Below the pieces are notes generated by a model that was not told the DNA's origin, did not search any database, and saw nothing but the letters and a program-made list of their open reading frames with translations. Positions 27,361-39,671 of a stretch of DNA of 64,000 bases are shown in pieces (the first letter of the stretch is position 1; each line of letters begins with the position of its first letter). Source of the stretch: Hymenoscyphus infarciens. Lineage: Eukaryota > Ascomycota > Leotiomycetes > Helotiales > Helotiaceae. The DNA lies in NCBI GenBank assembly GCA_001414345.1, contig LLCB01000256.1, forward strand, positions 23,013 through 87,012. Reading direction: 5' to 3'. The position numbers and the translations under genes are program-made.

Positions 27361-27650
27361 TTCAACATTCGGCATCAAGTCTTTTGACCAGCCGAAACCC
27401 CACCTGTTGTTATCCTGAACTTCAGATAATAATTTCAACTTCGACAACTCGGTAACAACTTCGCCTTTGACCAGCCGAAACTCCTCCTTTTGTTATCCTG
27501 AACTTCGGATAGCATTTTCAACATTCGGCAACAACTTCGCCTTTGACCAGCCGAAACTACCCCTTTTTATAGTCCTAAACTTTAGACAGCAAAACTTTGA
27601 TAACATTCGGTAATAACTCTTTTGTTTTAACCAGCTGAAACCCTACCGAC
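27361..27650 (+). repeat. Tandem repeats, about 85 bp unit, weakly RIP-mutated
   Basis: Four degenerate units carry the words TTTGACCAGCCGAAAC, GTTATCCTGAACTTCRGATA and CAACATTCGGCAACAAC. CpA and TpG are retained here, unlike the flanks. Related words occur at about 19190-19350 in the inverse copy. Confidence 0.65.
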
Positions 27651-27719
27651 TCTGGCATGGAGTCTTTCTTACTTTTATTACTTTCTTTTTACTTCTGGCG
27701 GGCTAGAAGTCCTCTTTTT

Positions 27720-28570
27720 TATTTGAATTCGACTCGGATATAAATCGGTATGCTTTTAAAAGGATAGTAACCTCTTAGCTAAGTTATTACTATCTACGAC
27801 ATTATTGACTTTTCGTTTTCGACTTTACTCTAAGTCCCTGCTAACCTTAGTTTAGACGAACTTACACTCTTTTAATAAATTCGAATTAGAGAATTCGAAT
27901 CGGATATAAATTAGTACGCTCTCGAAGTGAGCTCTTAGCTAAGATATTACTATTATCTATAACGTTACCTCTTAATAGTCGCCTCTAACTCTGCTTTTAA
28001 ATTTTTTTTTCTAACTTTATTCTAAACTTTTTCAGACCTATACTCTTTTAGTAAACTTTTTAAATCAGATACGAATTAGTTAAAACACGCTTTCTATCAA
28101 GATAAAACCTAGAAGTAAGCTCTTAATTAAGTTATTGCTATTAATCTTAACCAAGTACTATCTAACTCTACTTTTTAAACTTCTGCTAACTAGAGTTTAA
28201 ATAAACTTACTTTCTTTTATATTTAGTAAGCTAGTTGTTTTATTCGAATTTAAATCAGATATAAATTAGTACGCTCTCGAAGTAAGCTCTTAACTAAGTT
28301 ATTACTATTACCTTTAACTGAACGACTTCTAACTATACTCTAAATTCACTTTTAACTTTTAAACTTTTTTAAACCTATACTCTTTTTTATTTGAATTTAA
28401 ATCAGATATAAATCAGTACGCTCTTGAAGTAAGCTCTTAACTAAGTTATCACTATTACCTTCAACGTTACCTCTTGACTAAATAACCTCCGATTCTACTC
28501 TAAATTCGCCTTTGACTTTTAAACTTTTTTCTAATTTTACTCTAAACCTTTTAAACTTTTTAAACTTTTT
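27720..28570 (+). repeat. Tandem repeats, about 150-180 bp unit
   Basis: Five units start near 27726, 27890, 28063, 28245 and 28385. Each has AATTYRAATCRGATAYRAAT, then GTACGCTCTCGAAG and AGCTCTTAACTAAGTTATTA. The same units appear inverted at about 18960-19800, so they are a fixed part of this LTR family. Confidence 0.65.
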
Positions 28571-28896
28571 ACTTTAAACTTTCTCCAACTACTAGACGGA
28601 TTAGACTATACTCTTTTAGTAGACGTGAATACTTACTTTTAATATTAAAGGATTAGAAACGAAGTCTCTTTTATAAGCATCTACGAATTAGGTCGGTTAC
28701 GATTTAGAACCGATATCTTGCTTATAACATTTTAATAAAATAAAGCATCTATAAAGTCGATTTAGAACCTTCTTGCTTATAATAAAATTAATAAATATAA
28801 CAAATGTTATAATACTTATACTATCCTGATTCTACCCTAAACCCTAAATAATAAGAGATAGAAGACTTAGGACGAGTCTTTTTTAAGAAAGGGGGA

Positions 28897-29247
28897 TATA
28901 ATAGTATACCGTCCTATATAGCCGATATTACGTAGCATATACTATACATATTAGCTTTTAGTAGTTATTATTTTACATTATCTAATTTAGGAAGGTTACG
29001 TCTGTCTAGACTTTTAGACGTACTTCGTAGAGTTCGGGCTTTTATATTAGCCGACGTATGTCGTTGTTCGGTTTCGTACCCCTTTTGTATTATCCGAAAC
29101 CTCTTATATATAGCAGCCTACTCTTAGAGTTAGAAAAGGCTAGTTATTGTTTTCTTCTATATCAGTGCCTAGTATCTACATACGTCATTCTATCATACGC
29201 ACTCTCATATGCCTCTACTATAGTTATATATATTTCGTGCCGTTATA
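28897..29247 (+). repeat. 3' LTR of the nested element
   Basis: 351 bp, preceded at once by the polypurine tract 28885-28896 and followed by TTTAG. It ends TGCCGTTATA. Confidence 0.88.
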
Positions 29248-29252
29248 TTTAG

Positions 29253-30963
29253 TAATAAAAGAGTTATTTATCTCTTCTTTTATAGACTTAATTATATAGT
29301 TCTTAGAAGGATTATTAGAACTAATAGCTTCTTTATAAGTTTTAGGTTGTAAAATAAAACCTATAGAAGGCTTCTTAATAATCGTAGCCTTATTATCTTC
29401 TTTTATAAGGTTTTTACTCTCTATTTTAGAGACTAAAACAGTAGAAGTTTTAGATTTTAAAGGCTTTTTAGAAAGCTTTTTATTAGTAGTCTCTAAGAGA
29501 GTAGACTTGTTTTTTAGTTTATTTTTAGACTCTTTATTAGAGTCTAGTTTCTTACTTCTAGTCTTAGAGTAGTTAGAGCTATTAGCTTTATAAACTATAT
29601 TTTTAAGCTTACTATAATCTATAGTAAGGTTAGATAGATAGTAGATATTATCTAGCTAAAGAGCTTTAATCTTAATATTAGCTTTACTATTACTAATATA
29701 AGTATAGCTCTTATTAAGCTTAATATTCTAACTTTTATTAGCTAAAGAGTAAGCTGAAATAAGAGTATTCTTAAGACTAGGGACGTAATATATGTCTTTA
29801 ATAAGTAGCTCTTTACTTTTATAAGTAATAGATATATTACCTTTACTTAGTAGAGGTACTTTAGTATTATTAGCTACTATAATAGAGCTATTAAGCTCTT
29901 TAAAATCAAGAAGCTAGCTTTTATTAGACGTGAAGTGATTAGAGGCTCTGGAGTCTAATACTAGTTTTCTTTTATTACTAGTATAGCTAGTTATAGTATT
30001 TTTATTATTACTATTAATACTAGCTAATATAATAACTCTAGAAGAGACTTTAGACTTATTAGAATTAGAGTCTTTAGAGTCTTTAGAGTCTTCTAATTCT
30101 CTAGAGTTATTAGAGTCTTTATTTTTAGCTTTATTCTTCTTTTTATTCTTTTTAGAAGAGTTATTATTACTAGTATTATTACTAGTATTATTAGAGCTCT
30201 TTCTAAGCTCTAAGTAAAGTATAAAGCATTTACTCTTAATATGCCTCTTTTTATTATAATAGGTATATAGAGAGCTAGTTTTAATAGAAGCTTTATTAGC
30301 TTCTAAATTACTTCTTTAAGTTATTCTAGACTCTTCGCCTATAAGGTCGCTTATTAGGTCTTCTAGGTCTATAGAACTAACGTCGTTTCCTATATCTTTA
30401 TACTTTCTAGATATAAAAGAATCGAAAGAACTAAGAAGGCTATTAAATATAGTAACTAATATAAAAGCATTAAAAACCTTTTTATCTAAGCTTCTTAAGT
30501 ATATAGCTAAAGACTAAATTTTAAATATATATTCCTCTATAGTACTAAAGTTACTATAGCAGGCATTAGTTATCTTATTATAATATTAACCTACTAGTTC
30601 TAGACTAGAGTTACTAAAATTAGACTTAATCTTATTCTAAAGTATAGAAGAGGAATCGATATCTATATATCTCTTTATATTATTAGAAGATATAATAGAT
30701 TCTAAAGCAGCTAGAGCTTTATTACTTTTAGCTCTATAGTCGTCGAGTTTATTCTTATATCTAATTACTAATTCGTCTGATTTAGCTTTGTATTTACCTT
30801 CTTTTGTCTTATTATAATATAAAGACCTCTTAGGTTCTTTAATAGTACCTAAGATATAAGATATAAAGCCGTTTATCTTAAGAAACAGCTCGGCTTCTAT
30901 AAGCTACTCTATATAATTAGAGCGGCTAATTAGCTTCTCTCTTTTAAACGAAGTAGAAGACAT
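29253..30963 (-). pseudogene. Copia-like gag and protease (RIP-damaged)
   Basis: The minus-strand ATG at 30963 opens a frame equal to the gag start of the second copy at 55054. It continues through a gag region to the protease motif D-S-R-A-S-N-H-F (about 29930), where the second copy has D-S-G-A-S-N-H-F, so the catalytic triplet has lost its Gly here. Stops are few compared with the LINE and gypsy blocks. The frame is cut at 29252 by the nested element and continues at 25442. Confidence 0.72.
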
Positions 30964-31649
30964 ATTTAAAAACCCCTTTTTAAAGTCTATATATATATAT
31001 ATATATATATATAGATTAAAACGTACTCTTTTAAATAAGTACTTATTAGCGTTTTTAGTTAAAGAGATAATAAGTTCTTATATTCTCTTTTGAATATAAA
31101 ACACTTTACTATACTACTTCTTCTTACTAAGCTAACTTATCTTATATAAGAATAGGATAATCCACGTACTAATTAAGCTATACTTAACCCTTTCCAAGGA
31201 TAGCTTCTTATAAGTATAGATAATAGTAGTCTTATATAATCTAAAAGTCTACTAGAAGAGATAGCTACTTCTTACTAGCTTCTTTATATATATAAGTCTC
31301 TATATAAAGGTAGCTATAAGCCTAGGCTACTTAGTTTAAGAAGAAGGCTATACTACCTACTATGTAATAACGTAATCGTATAGATATAGCCGTAGGTCTA
31401 AGTATAAGTAGTATATATACGAGTTTTTATATATATTTACTTATATCTCTAGCTTTACTCTTACTAAAGCTCCTATCTTAGAGACGTAGGACATAGATCT
31501 CTTACTAAAGACTTCACTATTAGAGGGGGTAGAGGGGGTATACCACCGAATATAATAGTATTTAGACTGGAAGTTAGTAATATTACGTAATATCACGTAA
31601 AACGAGTTCAGCTCTAGAGACCTAAAGTTAGCTCTCTAGGCTTATAATC

Positions 31650-32051
31650 TATAAGAGGTTATATACGTATAGAGTAGACTATAGAGTAGGCTATAGAGTA
31701 GGTTAGAAGTACGTAAGTCGAATCGGCATAGAGTAGGTTAGGTGATCGCTAGATTACGTTTCTAAGGAGTCGAAGTATAAGTATAAAAGACTTAGTGAAT
31801 TTTTAACTTTTAACTTGATTTCTAACTAAAAGATAGAAGAGAGCTTTATATACTTTTAGAGTAAATACTAGAAGCTTCTATAGCTTATAAATCAAAGGGG
31901 TTACTAGAAGGTTCTAGGGATCACGTGTTCGCTTAACCGTAACCGAGAACGTAACCGAACCTTCTAGACAACACTAGAAAGAACTAGTATAGACTAAGGT
32001 TTAAACCTAAAGCCTATTAGTAAGTAAGGTAATTATTACCTAATACTAATA
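31650..32051 (-). repeat. 5' LTR of the copia-like element
   Basis: 402 bp, near-identical to 24480-24881. It is followed by ATCTT (32052-32056). The sequence just inside (31649 downward on the minus strand) would hold the primer-binding site; it reads GATTATAAGCCTAG. Confidence 0.88.
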
Positions 32052-32616
32052 ATCTTATCTAACTTCTTCTCTTATACTCTAGTATATTACTAGCTCTAAT
32101 TATAATAAAGATAGTAGATAGCGTTTATAGAGAGAGTAGGTTATAGTTAGTATTATACTACTAGCTTTATAGAGTACTAGGCTTCTAAATTTAAATATAT
32201 TTTTAAGAACCTCTTAAACTAAGCTAGCGCGCTACTAAGCTTCTAGTTTATAAGACTTTTAAGAGTAGTAATAGCTAGCTTCGTAGCTAGGCTTATATCT
32301 TCTATAATAAGCTTCTATATACTTATTAAACGTAAGTATTAAGAAGAGGTTAATTATACTAACTAATATTAGAGAGCGTTCTAAATACGTAGTAATATAT
32401 TAAAGACGTAAGCAGAAGTTAAATATATTATAGAATATACTATAAGTGTAAATATATAGTTATAAGCCGAGTTTATAAGCCTATATTTACCTAGATCTAA
32501 GAGATATATTATAGAAAAGAGAGTCTTACGTAATCTCTTTTCTCTATATATATAATAGAGTTTTAACCTTCTAAGTTCAAGCTTCTTAGAGTGTTTTTAA
32601 TCTAAAAATACGTTAT

Positions 32617-35340
32617 ATATACTCTAATATCTTAAAAAGTACTATACTAGGTATTTAATAATAATTTAATAATACTATTAATTTAATACTTTTTTAGATA
32701 ACTAAGTAGTATATAGTAAGAGCTAGTTATATATCGAAAACGTAGTTAATTAGTATAGTAGATACTAAGAAAAGAATATTAAAATAAGAGATAGATTTAT
32801 ATATATAAAGTTAAGAAATATTATTACTTACTAACTAGTTCTTACTACTCTTATTAATATAGTACGCTACTACTTCTATTAGAGCTAGATAGTTAAGTAA
32901 GGTCTAGAGATTAAAAGAGAAGTATATCTTACTAATTACTTAGTATATATTATCTTTTATATATATCTTCTAAAGCTTAAATATCTTTATTATCTAATCT
33001 CTTACTATACTTAAAGCTTTAGAGATAATTATAGTTATACTAGAGTATACTATCTTAAGAAATTTAATAAATAAGCTATTAATAGTAAGAGATATTAATA
33101 ATTAGTATATATTAATTTATATAATTAGAGCTTATTTTATAGTTTTAAATTAAAAGACAATTACTAGATTTAATACTCTCTTCTTCTCTTCTTAAAATAA
33201 TACTTTTTTAATATTATCTATAGCTCTCTTCTTACTTAGATATTATAGAGAGCTTCTTTCTACGATTCTTTATAATACTATACTTATTCTTTTAATATAC
33301 TACTTTATTTTTAGAATTAGTAGTACTATATTAGATCTTATAATACTAGTAGTATATCTAAAAGTAACGTCTATAGTAGTCTCTGCTATTAGAATTAGGT
33401 CTTAAAATTAGTAAGTATTAAAGTTAAGAGTTTAGATATAATTTAAGCTAACTCTTAGTTATATAGATTACTTCTTCGTCTTAGCTTCTCTAGTACTATA
33501 TATTCTTCTTAAAAATTTTATAGTAATAAAAGTTATATTTTATATACTAAAATATACTAATCTTTATCTTATACTCTTATAGTATTCTCGCTACTAATAG
33601 ATTAAAAGCTATAGTATTATAAGCCTTTATTACTATTTTAATTACTTATATAGAGAAAGAGTTCTTCTCTAGAAGTATAGAAGTCTCTCTAGATATAGTA
33701 GTTATAAAGTCTAATATATTAGAGATAATAGAATTAATTAATTTAAAAGAGTCTTATACTAGAGTTTCTTAAGAGTCTTCTAAGAATGCTTATAAATAGT
33801 ATATATTATAAAGAAGAGATATATTATATTACTAATAAATAGAGTAATAAATAATAAGAGAGATAGTATATAATAAGTATTTTATATAACTTATATATAG
33901 TATAGCTATCTAAGAGTATAATTAATATTATTAATAATACTAATATATTACCTAGAAACTTATCAAAGCTTAAATATAAAAGCTTATTTCTATTAATATA
34001 ACTAGCTCTAATTAAATACTTAGCTAAGTACTTTACTTACTATAGTAAAACTACTACTTTTTAAGTACTAAATAAGACTAATCTTTTAATAGTTTTTATT
34101 AAGCTACTTCTACTAAAAGACTATAAGATAATATATAAACCTTTCTATTCTCTCTACTAGATAGAGAAAGGAGATTAGTCTTATATAGAATTAAAAGAGA
34201 TATTTATATTAAAAGTATAGAATTAGAAGAGATAGGTATATTAAAGACTAGAGATAGAATATAATAGACGAGAAGCACTTAAAAGAGAGAATATAATAAA
34301 AACGAATAGCTTTAAAAGTAAGAAAAGATATAGATAGAAACTTTTAAAAAGAATAGAAGTACTAGTCTAGCTAAGAAAACAAAAACACTAAGAGCTCTTT
34401 TAAATAGTATTTAAAAAGAAAGAAGGCTTATAAGTAGCTTTTAAACTAGCTCACTTTCTTACTTAAGCTCTAACTAACTAGTCTTTTATATAAATCTTTA
34501 TAAATATACTATTTAAGAAGAAAAAGTATTTATAAGTATAAATAAAGAGATACTATTCTTATTTCTTACTCTTATACTATTCTCTCTCTTAATTCTCTCT
34601 CTTTTATTCTTTCTTCTTTTCTTATTTCTAAGAGTCTCCTAAGTCTCTTAATTATTCTTAACTACTTAGAAATTCTTAAATCTCTACTTATAGACTTTAA
34701 CTCTTCTAGTCTAATATACTACCGCTTCTACTTTAACTTCTTAATTCTCTTACTCTCTATTCTCTTTCTTCTTTCTCTTATTTATAAGATTGTTTTAATA
34801 AATCTTCTCTATTATATTATTAAATACTATCTCTATCTTAATCTTAATCTTATTCTTATTCTCTTATATTATATTTTTATTACTACTATTCTCTATATTT
34901 AGAGAAGCTACTAATACTTTCGTAGATACTACTTATAAGATATCTCGTATTATAGAGGCTTCTCTTTAATTATCTAATATAATAAAGTAGATTAGAGTAT
35001 AAGATTAAGAGCTTAAGATATACTTTAATATCTCTTTTATTATAAGTACTTTTTTAATCGCTCTTTATTCTAAATAACTTTTTATAGAGTTTATTAGTAT
35101 ACTACTTATAAATACTCTTATATTAGTAAGCTTTATCGTCGTTGATTAAGAGAGGGATTTTATAAAAAAAGAGATGCTCTACAGATACTTATATTAAAGA
35201 GTTAAAGATTCTTTTATATAATGATTTATTAGACTTTTTAGATATCTCTTTAACTTTTAAGAGTAGAAGTTTAGAAGGTATATTCAGCTATATTAGTAGC
35301 TTCAGAGCAAGGTAGTAATAGTATAATAAGTAAGCTTAAT
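32617..35340. repeat. RIP-mutated AT-rich block, no identifiable element
   Basis: About 2.7 kb, with TA-rich, CpA/TpG-poor composition. I found no RT, transposase or LTR motif and no pairing with other parts of the window. It ends near 35340-35360, where island 2 begins. Confidence 0.4.
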
Positions 35341-35788
35341 GATTTATATCTCTTATATCGACTTTTGATAGCCGCGGTACTATATAACGCATAGTTTACA
35401 AAATATCGTTAAAAGGGAAGCTTAACTCGCAACTCACTGTAGGCTTTGTACCGATGTAAGAGGCAATATTAGATAGAGTGTCACGATCACGGACATGGCG
35501 GATATAATTATAAAACTCAATCTCATAAGCCGTCACATTTATGTAATCATGAGTTTAAGCGAACTCTCCTGGGGTATCAATCGTGATTAAATTAAATTTA
35601 CAAAAGCGAAGAAGAAAAGACTGATATAGAAAGGCAAGCTATATATCATGCTGCAAATGCCCAACGAATCTGACCACCCTTACACTTACAAAATACAAAT
35701 ATTTTGCGTGTTATGCACGTGTTACATACTGATGCTGACAAGAAAAAAAATATGCAAATGAGTGTCCGCGTGAGTGCTATGATTCGCA
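35341..35788. other. Intergenic, 3' flank of kinase gene
   Basis: Balanced composition. It holds the 3' end region of the minus-strand kinase gene; nothing else recognised. Confidence 0.4.
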
Positions 35789-38700
35789 TTAGATGCTATT
35801 GTTGAAGCAAAAGAGACTAGTGAAGAATCCTTTGAAGCCTTTCTTCGGTCTAGGGGTTTGTACAGGGGGCTCGGCTATTTGCTCTTTCTTCACATTACGA
35901 TTCGAAGGATTCCCGTTCAGTCCCCCATTGTGTTCGCTGGTATTTCCATAGACAATAGGGATTGTTGGCTGAATACCGCCATTGCCAATTGAGGTAGTAC
36001 CTACTGGGTCTCCATTTTCGGGATTACATTCTCCTGGTTCATTAGAGCCAAGAGAATTTCGAGCAGGGGGCAATCGGGCTCTTTCTTCGGCGTGAATGGA
36101 ATGCTCCGAGGCTTCATATATTGTCGGAGAAATTTCAGTTGAAGGTGTGAATATCGGGTTTGACGTGATTTCCAAAGGTGAGCTAGGAGGGGTGGTGTCG
36201 ACATAATTGAACTCTCTTTGTTCTTCCTCCTCGTGGTGGAGTATTGTTGGCTGATTATTAGCAATACCACTGTATTCATCTCTTGATCTACTACCTGCCT
36301 CTAGTAATTGTTGTTGGCCACTGTCGAAATGAACAGTTTTCTTATTCGGTGATTGTGGGCTTGAACTTTGTGTCCCCGTACTGCTATGGCCTGATCTCAC
36401 AGTTGGCGATCTGTAGGTGGATACAGGAGGATTTGGTGAAGCTGCTCGGTAGACCGACTCCTTATCGTATACCTTGCCACTAATCGCAGAAGGCGATGAG
36501 TAATCTGGGGGTTTAACGAGCTCCGTCCGTCTTAGCAGAGAACCCCTTTTACGAATCCTGTCCCGTTGCTCCATAGAAAGCTCTAGAGCCGATGCCGAAA
36601 GTTCAGATAACTCTGTCCCAGAGCGTTCTGGGGGTGTTTTCTGACACTCTGTACAATATTTCTCGTTCGACAGGCACTTTTGGTTGAGTTCAGTGAGTTT
36701 CTTTACAATATCACCACAGTTCGCTCTCTTCGTAGGGTCTATACGAATTAGACTGTCTTCGATAAATGCAAGTAACTCCAATGTATAGTCTGAACGGCCG
36801 GGTTGATGATATAATTTGTTGAATTCCTATTCTCCGATGTTAGTATTGTAGTCCTATACTAAGAATTGTACTTAGACTGCTTACTTTAGCAACAGACGAT
36901 TTGGCTCTTGCTCCCATCTGTGGTTTCCCGTTGTCATCCTCTATTTCGAGATAGAGGAAGAAAATATCCTGAGGAAGAGGACTTTGAGTGTCGTCCTTCA
37001 TTCTCGCCTTTGAAAAGTTGTCAACCTCCTCCCAGCCAAGAAGATACCAGGTAACAAATTCGAGAAGAAGACATCCAAGACTCCATATATCATAGCTCTG
37101 GGATACTATTTTGGCAATATCGTATTCTGGAGGGCGGTATGTTCCAGTCAATGGGACAATTTCACGGTGTGATTTTGACCCTTCACCATGAAACCGTGTT
37201 AATCCAAAGTCAGAAATCTTGAGCGTCCCAAACCCTCCTTGTTTTGTGTGATCGTACTCCTTAAACCAAAGGATATTTTCGGGTTTAAGATCGCCATGTC
37301 GTCCATAGTTTTGATCTCCAACCCCATTGGCTAGGTCAGAGGGTATATCCAAGGTGTGAATCATCTTTAGTCCCTGAGCAACCCCGAGGCACTGTTCAGA
37401 GAGCCACACTGCTAAATTTCTGTCTCGTTTCGGATTGAGAGGTGAGGGGTTTTGTTTCCAATAACTCAGCAAATTGCTTTCAGCCCAGGGGAAAAGAAGA
37501 TAGTATTGATCGCGCCAAGAAAAGGTCACCAGGAGCTTGGTGAGATGTAGATGGTCCTTGTCACTAAATCTTTTCAGATTGGAAACCTCCTGGTTGAAAG
37601 GCTCGCGCTTACTGGAGCGTAACCTCTTGACTGCGTAGGATGGGTTCTTATGATAAGACACAACGTTAGACCACCCTCTTGGAATATCGAAACTCGGAAA
37701 TTGGAAAGTGACCTACTGAACTGTGACAAAGATTATGATGGGCGGGGTGTATTTTGACTCTCCAAACGTCACTGAACCCGCCTTCAGCACGTTCCGTGCT
37801 CCCGGAGACCTCCTCGTCCTCTATAAAAGGAAGTATTGTATCATTTTCCAAAGGGTAATGCTGTGGTTTTTCGCATGATTCAGCGCTGTGAAAATAAGGA
37901 GCTGTGAACCGCCATTGATTACTATTGAAGTACTCAAGCTCAAATGTTTCCCAATTCTCGAAGAACTCGATATTTCCTTTGTCATCTTTCCCCTTGCGGG
38001 TCAATTGCTTGTCTCCGGGATGTGCGCCTTCTGATAAGCTGAATGGCAGGTCGTTATCGTAAAGATCTGAGTCAATAAAGTCCACAATAGCTTTGAATTT
38101 GTTCATCAACCCTAGTATCGCAAAGATCTTTCTCCTAGTCGTTTCCTTGGGTCTCGTTCTCGAATATATCGATTTCGAGGGCGGATGGGGTGTCGTTACG
38201 TTCCAAACCTTGCTCGTCAACTGGTCTAATTCCTCTTCTGGACACACATTGTGGTGGTTGAGCTGATAGCGAACACATTCACAGGTGACGATTCTACTCA
38301 AGACATCATCTGGCAGAAAGTCTTGTTTGCCCTTCGACTGGGATGTCTGAAGAGCCGCGCGTATGGACCGTCCGAGATCTTGCTGTTCCACAATTTTCGT
38401 GAACCCATTTTCTCGAGATGTATCCCTCAATTCTTCGGGGAAGCTATGGTCTTTCTGCTTGGTATGATTGGCTGCAGCTCCTCCAGTTGCGTGTGAGACC
38501 AATGATGCCTGAGAGAGTCTATTGGACTTTGCTTGGCTTGATGTTCGATTGTCTGCTATAGAGTGGGAGATTCCAAGATCGTCCACAACGCTGCTGTGGG
38601 AAGCCAGGGATTTTGAAGGGCTTGGACTAAGTCCTAGATTGTCAGGGTTGAGGTTGTCGTTCCAAGAGGCCAAAACATTATCCTGACCAGGTCAATTTGA

Positions 38701-38838
38701 GAACAACGGGGAGTATACGGCACTACAAACCCTCCGAAATTCCGATTGGTTATCGGATTGGATGGCGGATTCCAGTTCAGACAAACTGCTCGTGCTGTCA
38801 GACAGGCGAGATTGCTGTTTCCCAAGGGTTTGCGCCAT
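35789..38838 (-). CDS. Protein kinase with fungal N-terminal module and long disordered tail
   Basis: Four minus-strand exons: 38838-38731, 38682-37717, 37646-36885, 36826-35789 (957 residues). Introns are 48, 70 and 58 bp, all GT-AG, the last with TACTAAC. The first exon is needed because the second has no ATG; it gives MAQTLGKQQSRLSDST. Residues about 130-330 form an N-terminal module (K-I-F-A-I-L-G-L, W-R-F-T-A-P-Y-F, L-P-F-I-E) common in filamentous fungi. The kinase domain has a G-loop-like G-G-F-S-D-V-W, Lys365 (A-V-K-R-L), H-G-D-L-K-P-E-N (Asp477), D-F-G (Asp504), G-T-Y-R-P-P-E and D-I-W-S-L-G-C, so all catalytic residues are present and it should be active. The tail (about 640-957) is Ser/Pro/Thr-rich and ends in a basic-hydrophobic segment with a Cys. 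Substrate unknown. A paralogue lies at 48273. Confidence 0.88.
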
Positions 38839-39311
38839 TGTTTTTGCTGGTTGGAAGGCCCCTAAAACAAAAGAACATTGACGGACCATTTACTTATTTT
38901 ATTCTACAATTCTTCGCTGCGGCTCCTCATGAGGGGTGTAACACAAAGCCGTGAGGCTCTAGAATAGTTCTCGCATCCATTGCATTGAAAATGATGGTTG
39001 CTCAGCTGTCGGGCCGCTCACGGCCTTTGGCCAGGAAAGGAATGAGGGTTACACTTCACATAAATTGTGGCTAAATATCGACCAATCATCAACAACCAAG
39101 ATTTGAAAGGGATCGAAATGAGAGCGGCGAGGAATCCGGTGGGTGGGATACAGTAAAAGCCCTTCCCCCAATCTGGCTGGCCCCCATACAGAGTTTCCGA
39201 AGAACAAAAATCTAGTTTGACGGCCCACCCAACTTGCACGAAAAGAAAAGGGAAACTGCAGTGGAATATGAGGTGAGTACCAATTCCACACCATCACCTC
39301 ACTTCGTAGCC
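38839..39311. other. Divergent promoter region between kinase and small gene
   Basis: The kinase reads left and the small gene reads right from here. A GTGAGT...CTTCGTAG stretch (about 39272-39309) just before the ATG at 39312 looks like a 5'-UTR intron. Confidence 0.4.
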
Positions 39312-39671
39312 ATGTGTCTTTGTAGTAACCAATTTTTGAATAGCTCTAAAAAGTCCGCAGCTGCAGTCGCAGCCTCCACCCCCTCCAGAAGAAGCGATCA
39401 AGTCATCAACGGGCGGGATGTCGATCCAGAAAAGCTCATCGACACTCTAGATAGAAGGTTTGGAAGGGGGAATTATCAGGGAGAGGTTCGTATCCATTTT
39501 TAGACAATTCAATCCCTCGGCCTATTCTGAACACATCTGATTGTATTCCAGATGCGCCATAACAGATTTTTCATACGTGCTTGCCATCCGCTGACAGAAG
39601 TGAGCCGTCCATTTCTGAAGCCTTTCTCTCGTCATCCACCTCCTTGGTGGCTTACAATGTGCAGCAGCTGA
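39312..39671 (+). CDS. Small protein with MRHN motif, unknown function
   Basis: Exons 39312-39485 and 39552-39671 (intron 66 bp, GTTCGT...TTCCAG) give 97 residues starting MCLCSNQF. The last part of exon 1 reads EKLIDTLDRRFGRGNYQGE and exon 2 begins MRHNRFF. The gene at 41038 has the same layout: E-D-E-L-V-A-L-L, then F-K-V-E, intron, M-R-H-N-V-Y. I infer a small paralogous family with a conserved [VG]E-MRHN junction. No signal peptide or membrane segment. A further intron may exist, since the last 30 residues (Pro/Trp-rich) have no counterpart in the relative. Confidence 0.5.

Larger units (their letters stand above)
25448..29247 (+). mobile_element. Nested non-autonomous LTR element, 3.8 kb, plus strand
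   Basis: LTRs 25448-25798 and 28897-29247 are each 351 bp. The ends TATAACGGCA...TGCCGTTATA are TG...CA ends after RIP. A polypurine tract AAGAAAGGGGGA (28885-28896) abuts the right LTR, giving plus orientation. The duplication TTTAG flanks it (25443-25447 and 29248-29252); the homologous uninterrupted site occurs at 63914-63918 in the other copia-like copy. The interior (3.1 kb) has a gag-like degraded frame (about 26230-27260), then two tandem-repeat zones, with no room or motifs for pol. Parts such as 27240-27700 are much less RIP-mutated than the surroundings. Confidence 0.88.
24480..32051 (-). mobile_element. Non-autonomous copia-like LTR element (gag-protease), minus strand
   Basis: Two 402-bp direct LTRs, 24480-24881 and 31650-32051, are flanked by the 5-bp duplication ATCTT (24475-24479 and 32052-32056). 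On the minus strand the order is 5' LTR (right), leader, gag start at 30963, zinc knuckle, protease D-S-R-A-S-N-H-F, then a short 3' region, a purine tract near 24882 and the 3' LTR. Without the nested element (25448-29247) the copy is about 3.77 kb, too short for integrase, RT and RNase H, and none is seen. It is therefore a deletion-derived or parasitic family member. The LTRs differ at about 13 sites, all transitions. Confidence 0.85.
24224..32616. mobile_element. TIR (MITE-like) element of about 816 bp, split by a copia-like element
   Basis: The left end ATAACGTAATTTTAGGTTAA (24224 on) is matched by the inverse of the right end (to 32616), with similarity running over about 130 bp. Removing the copia-like insertion (24480-32051 plus one 5-bp duplication) leaves about 816 bp. 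The 7-base ATATACT flanks both ends (24217-24223 and 32617-32623), a possible target-site duplication, though low in complexity. No coding sequence is visible, so it is non-autonomous; the superfamily is unknown. Confidence 0.55.

Noticed and set aside
37666..38673. Kinase gene starting at 38673
   Set aside because: That position is TTG, not ATG. An upstream exon with ATG at 38838 and a clean 48-bp intron joins in frame.
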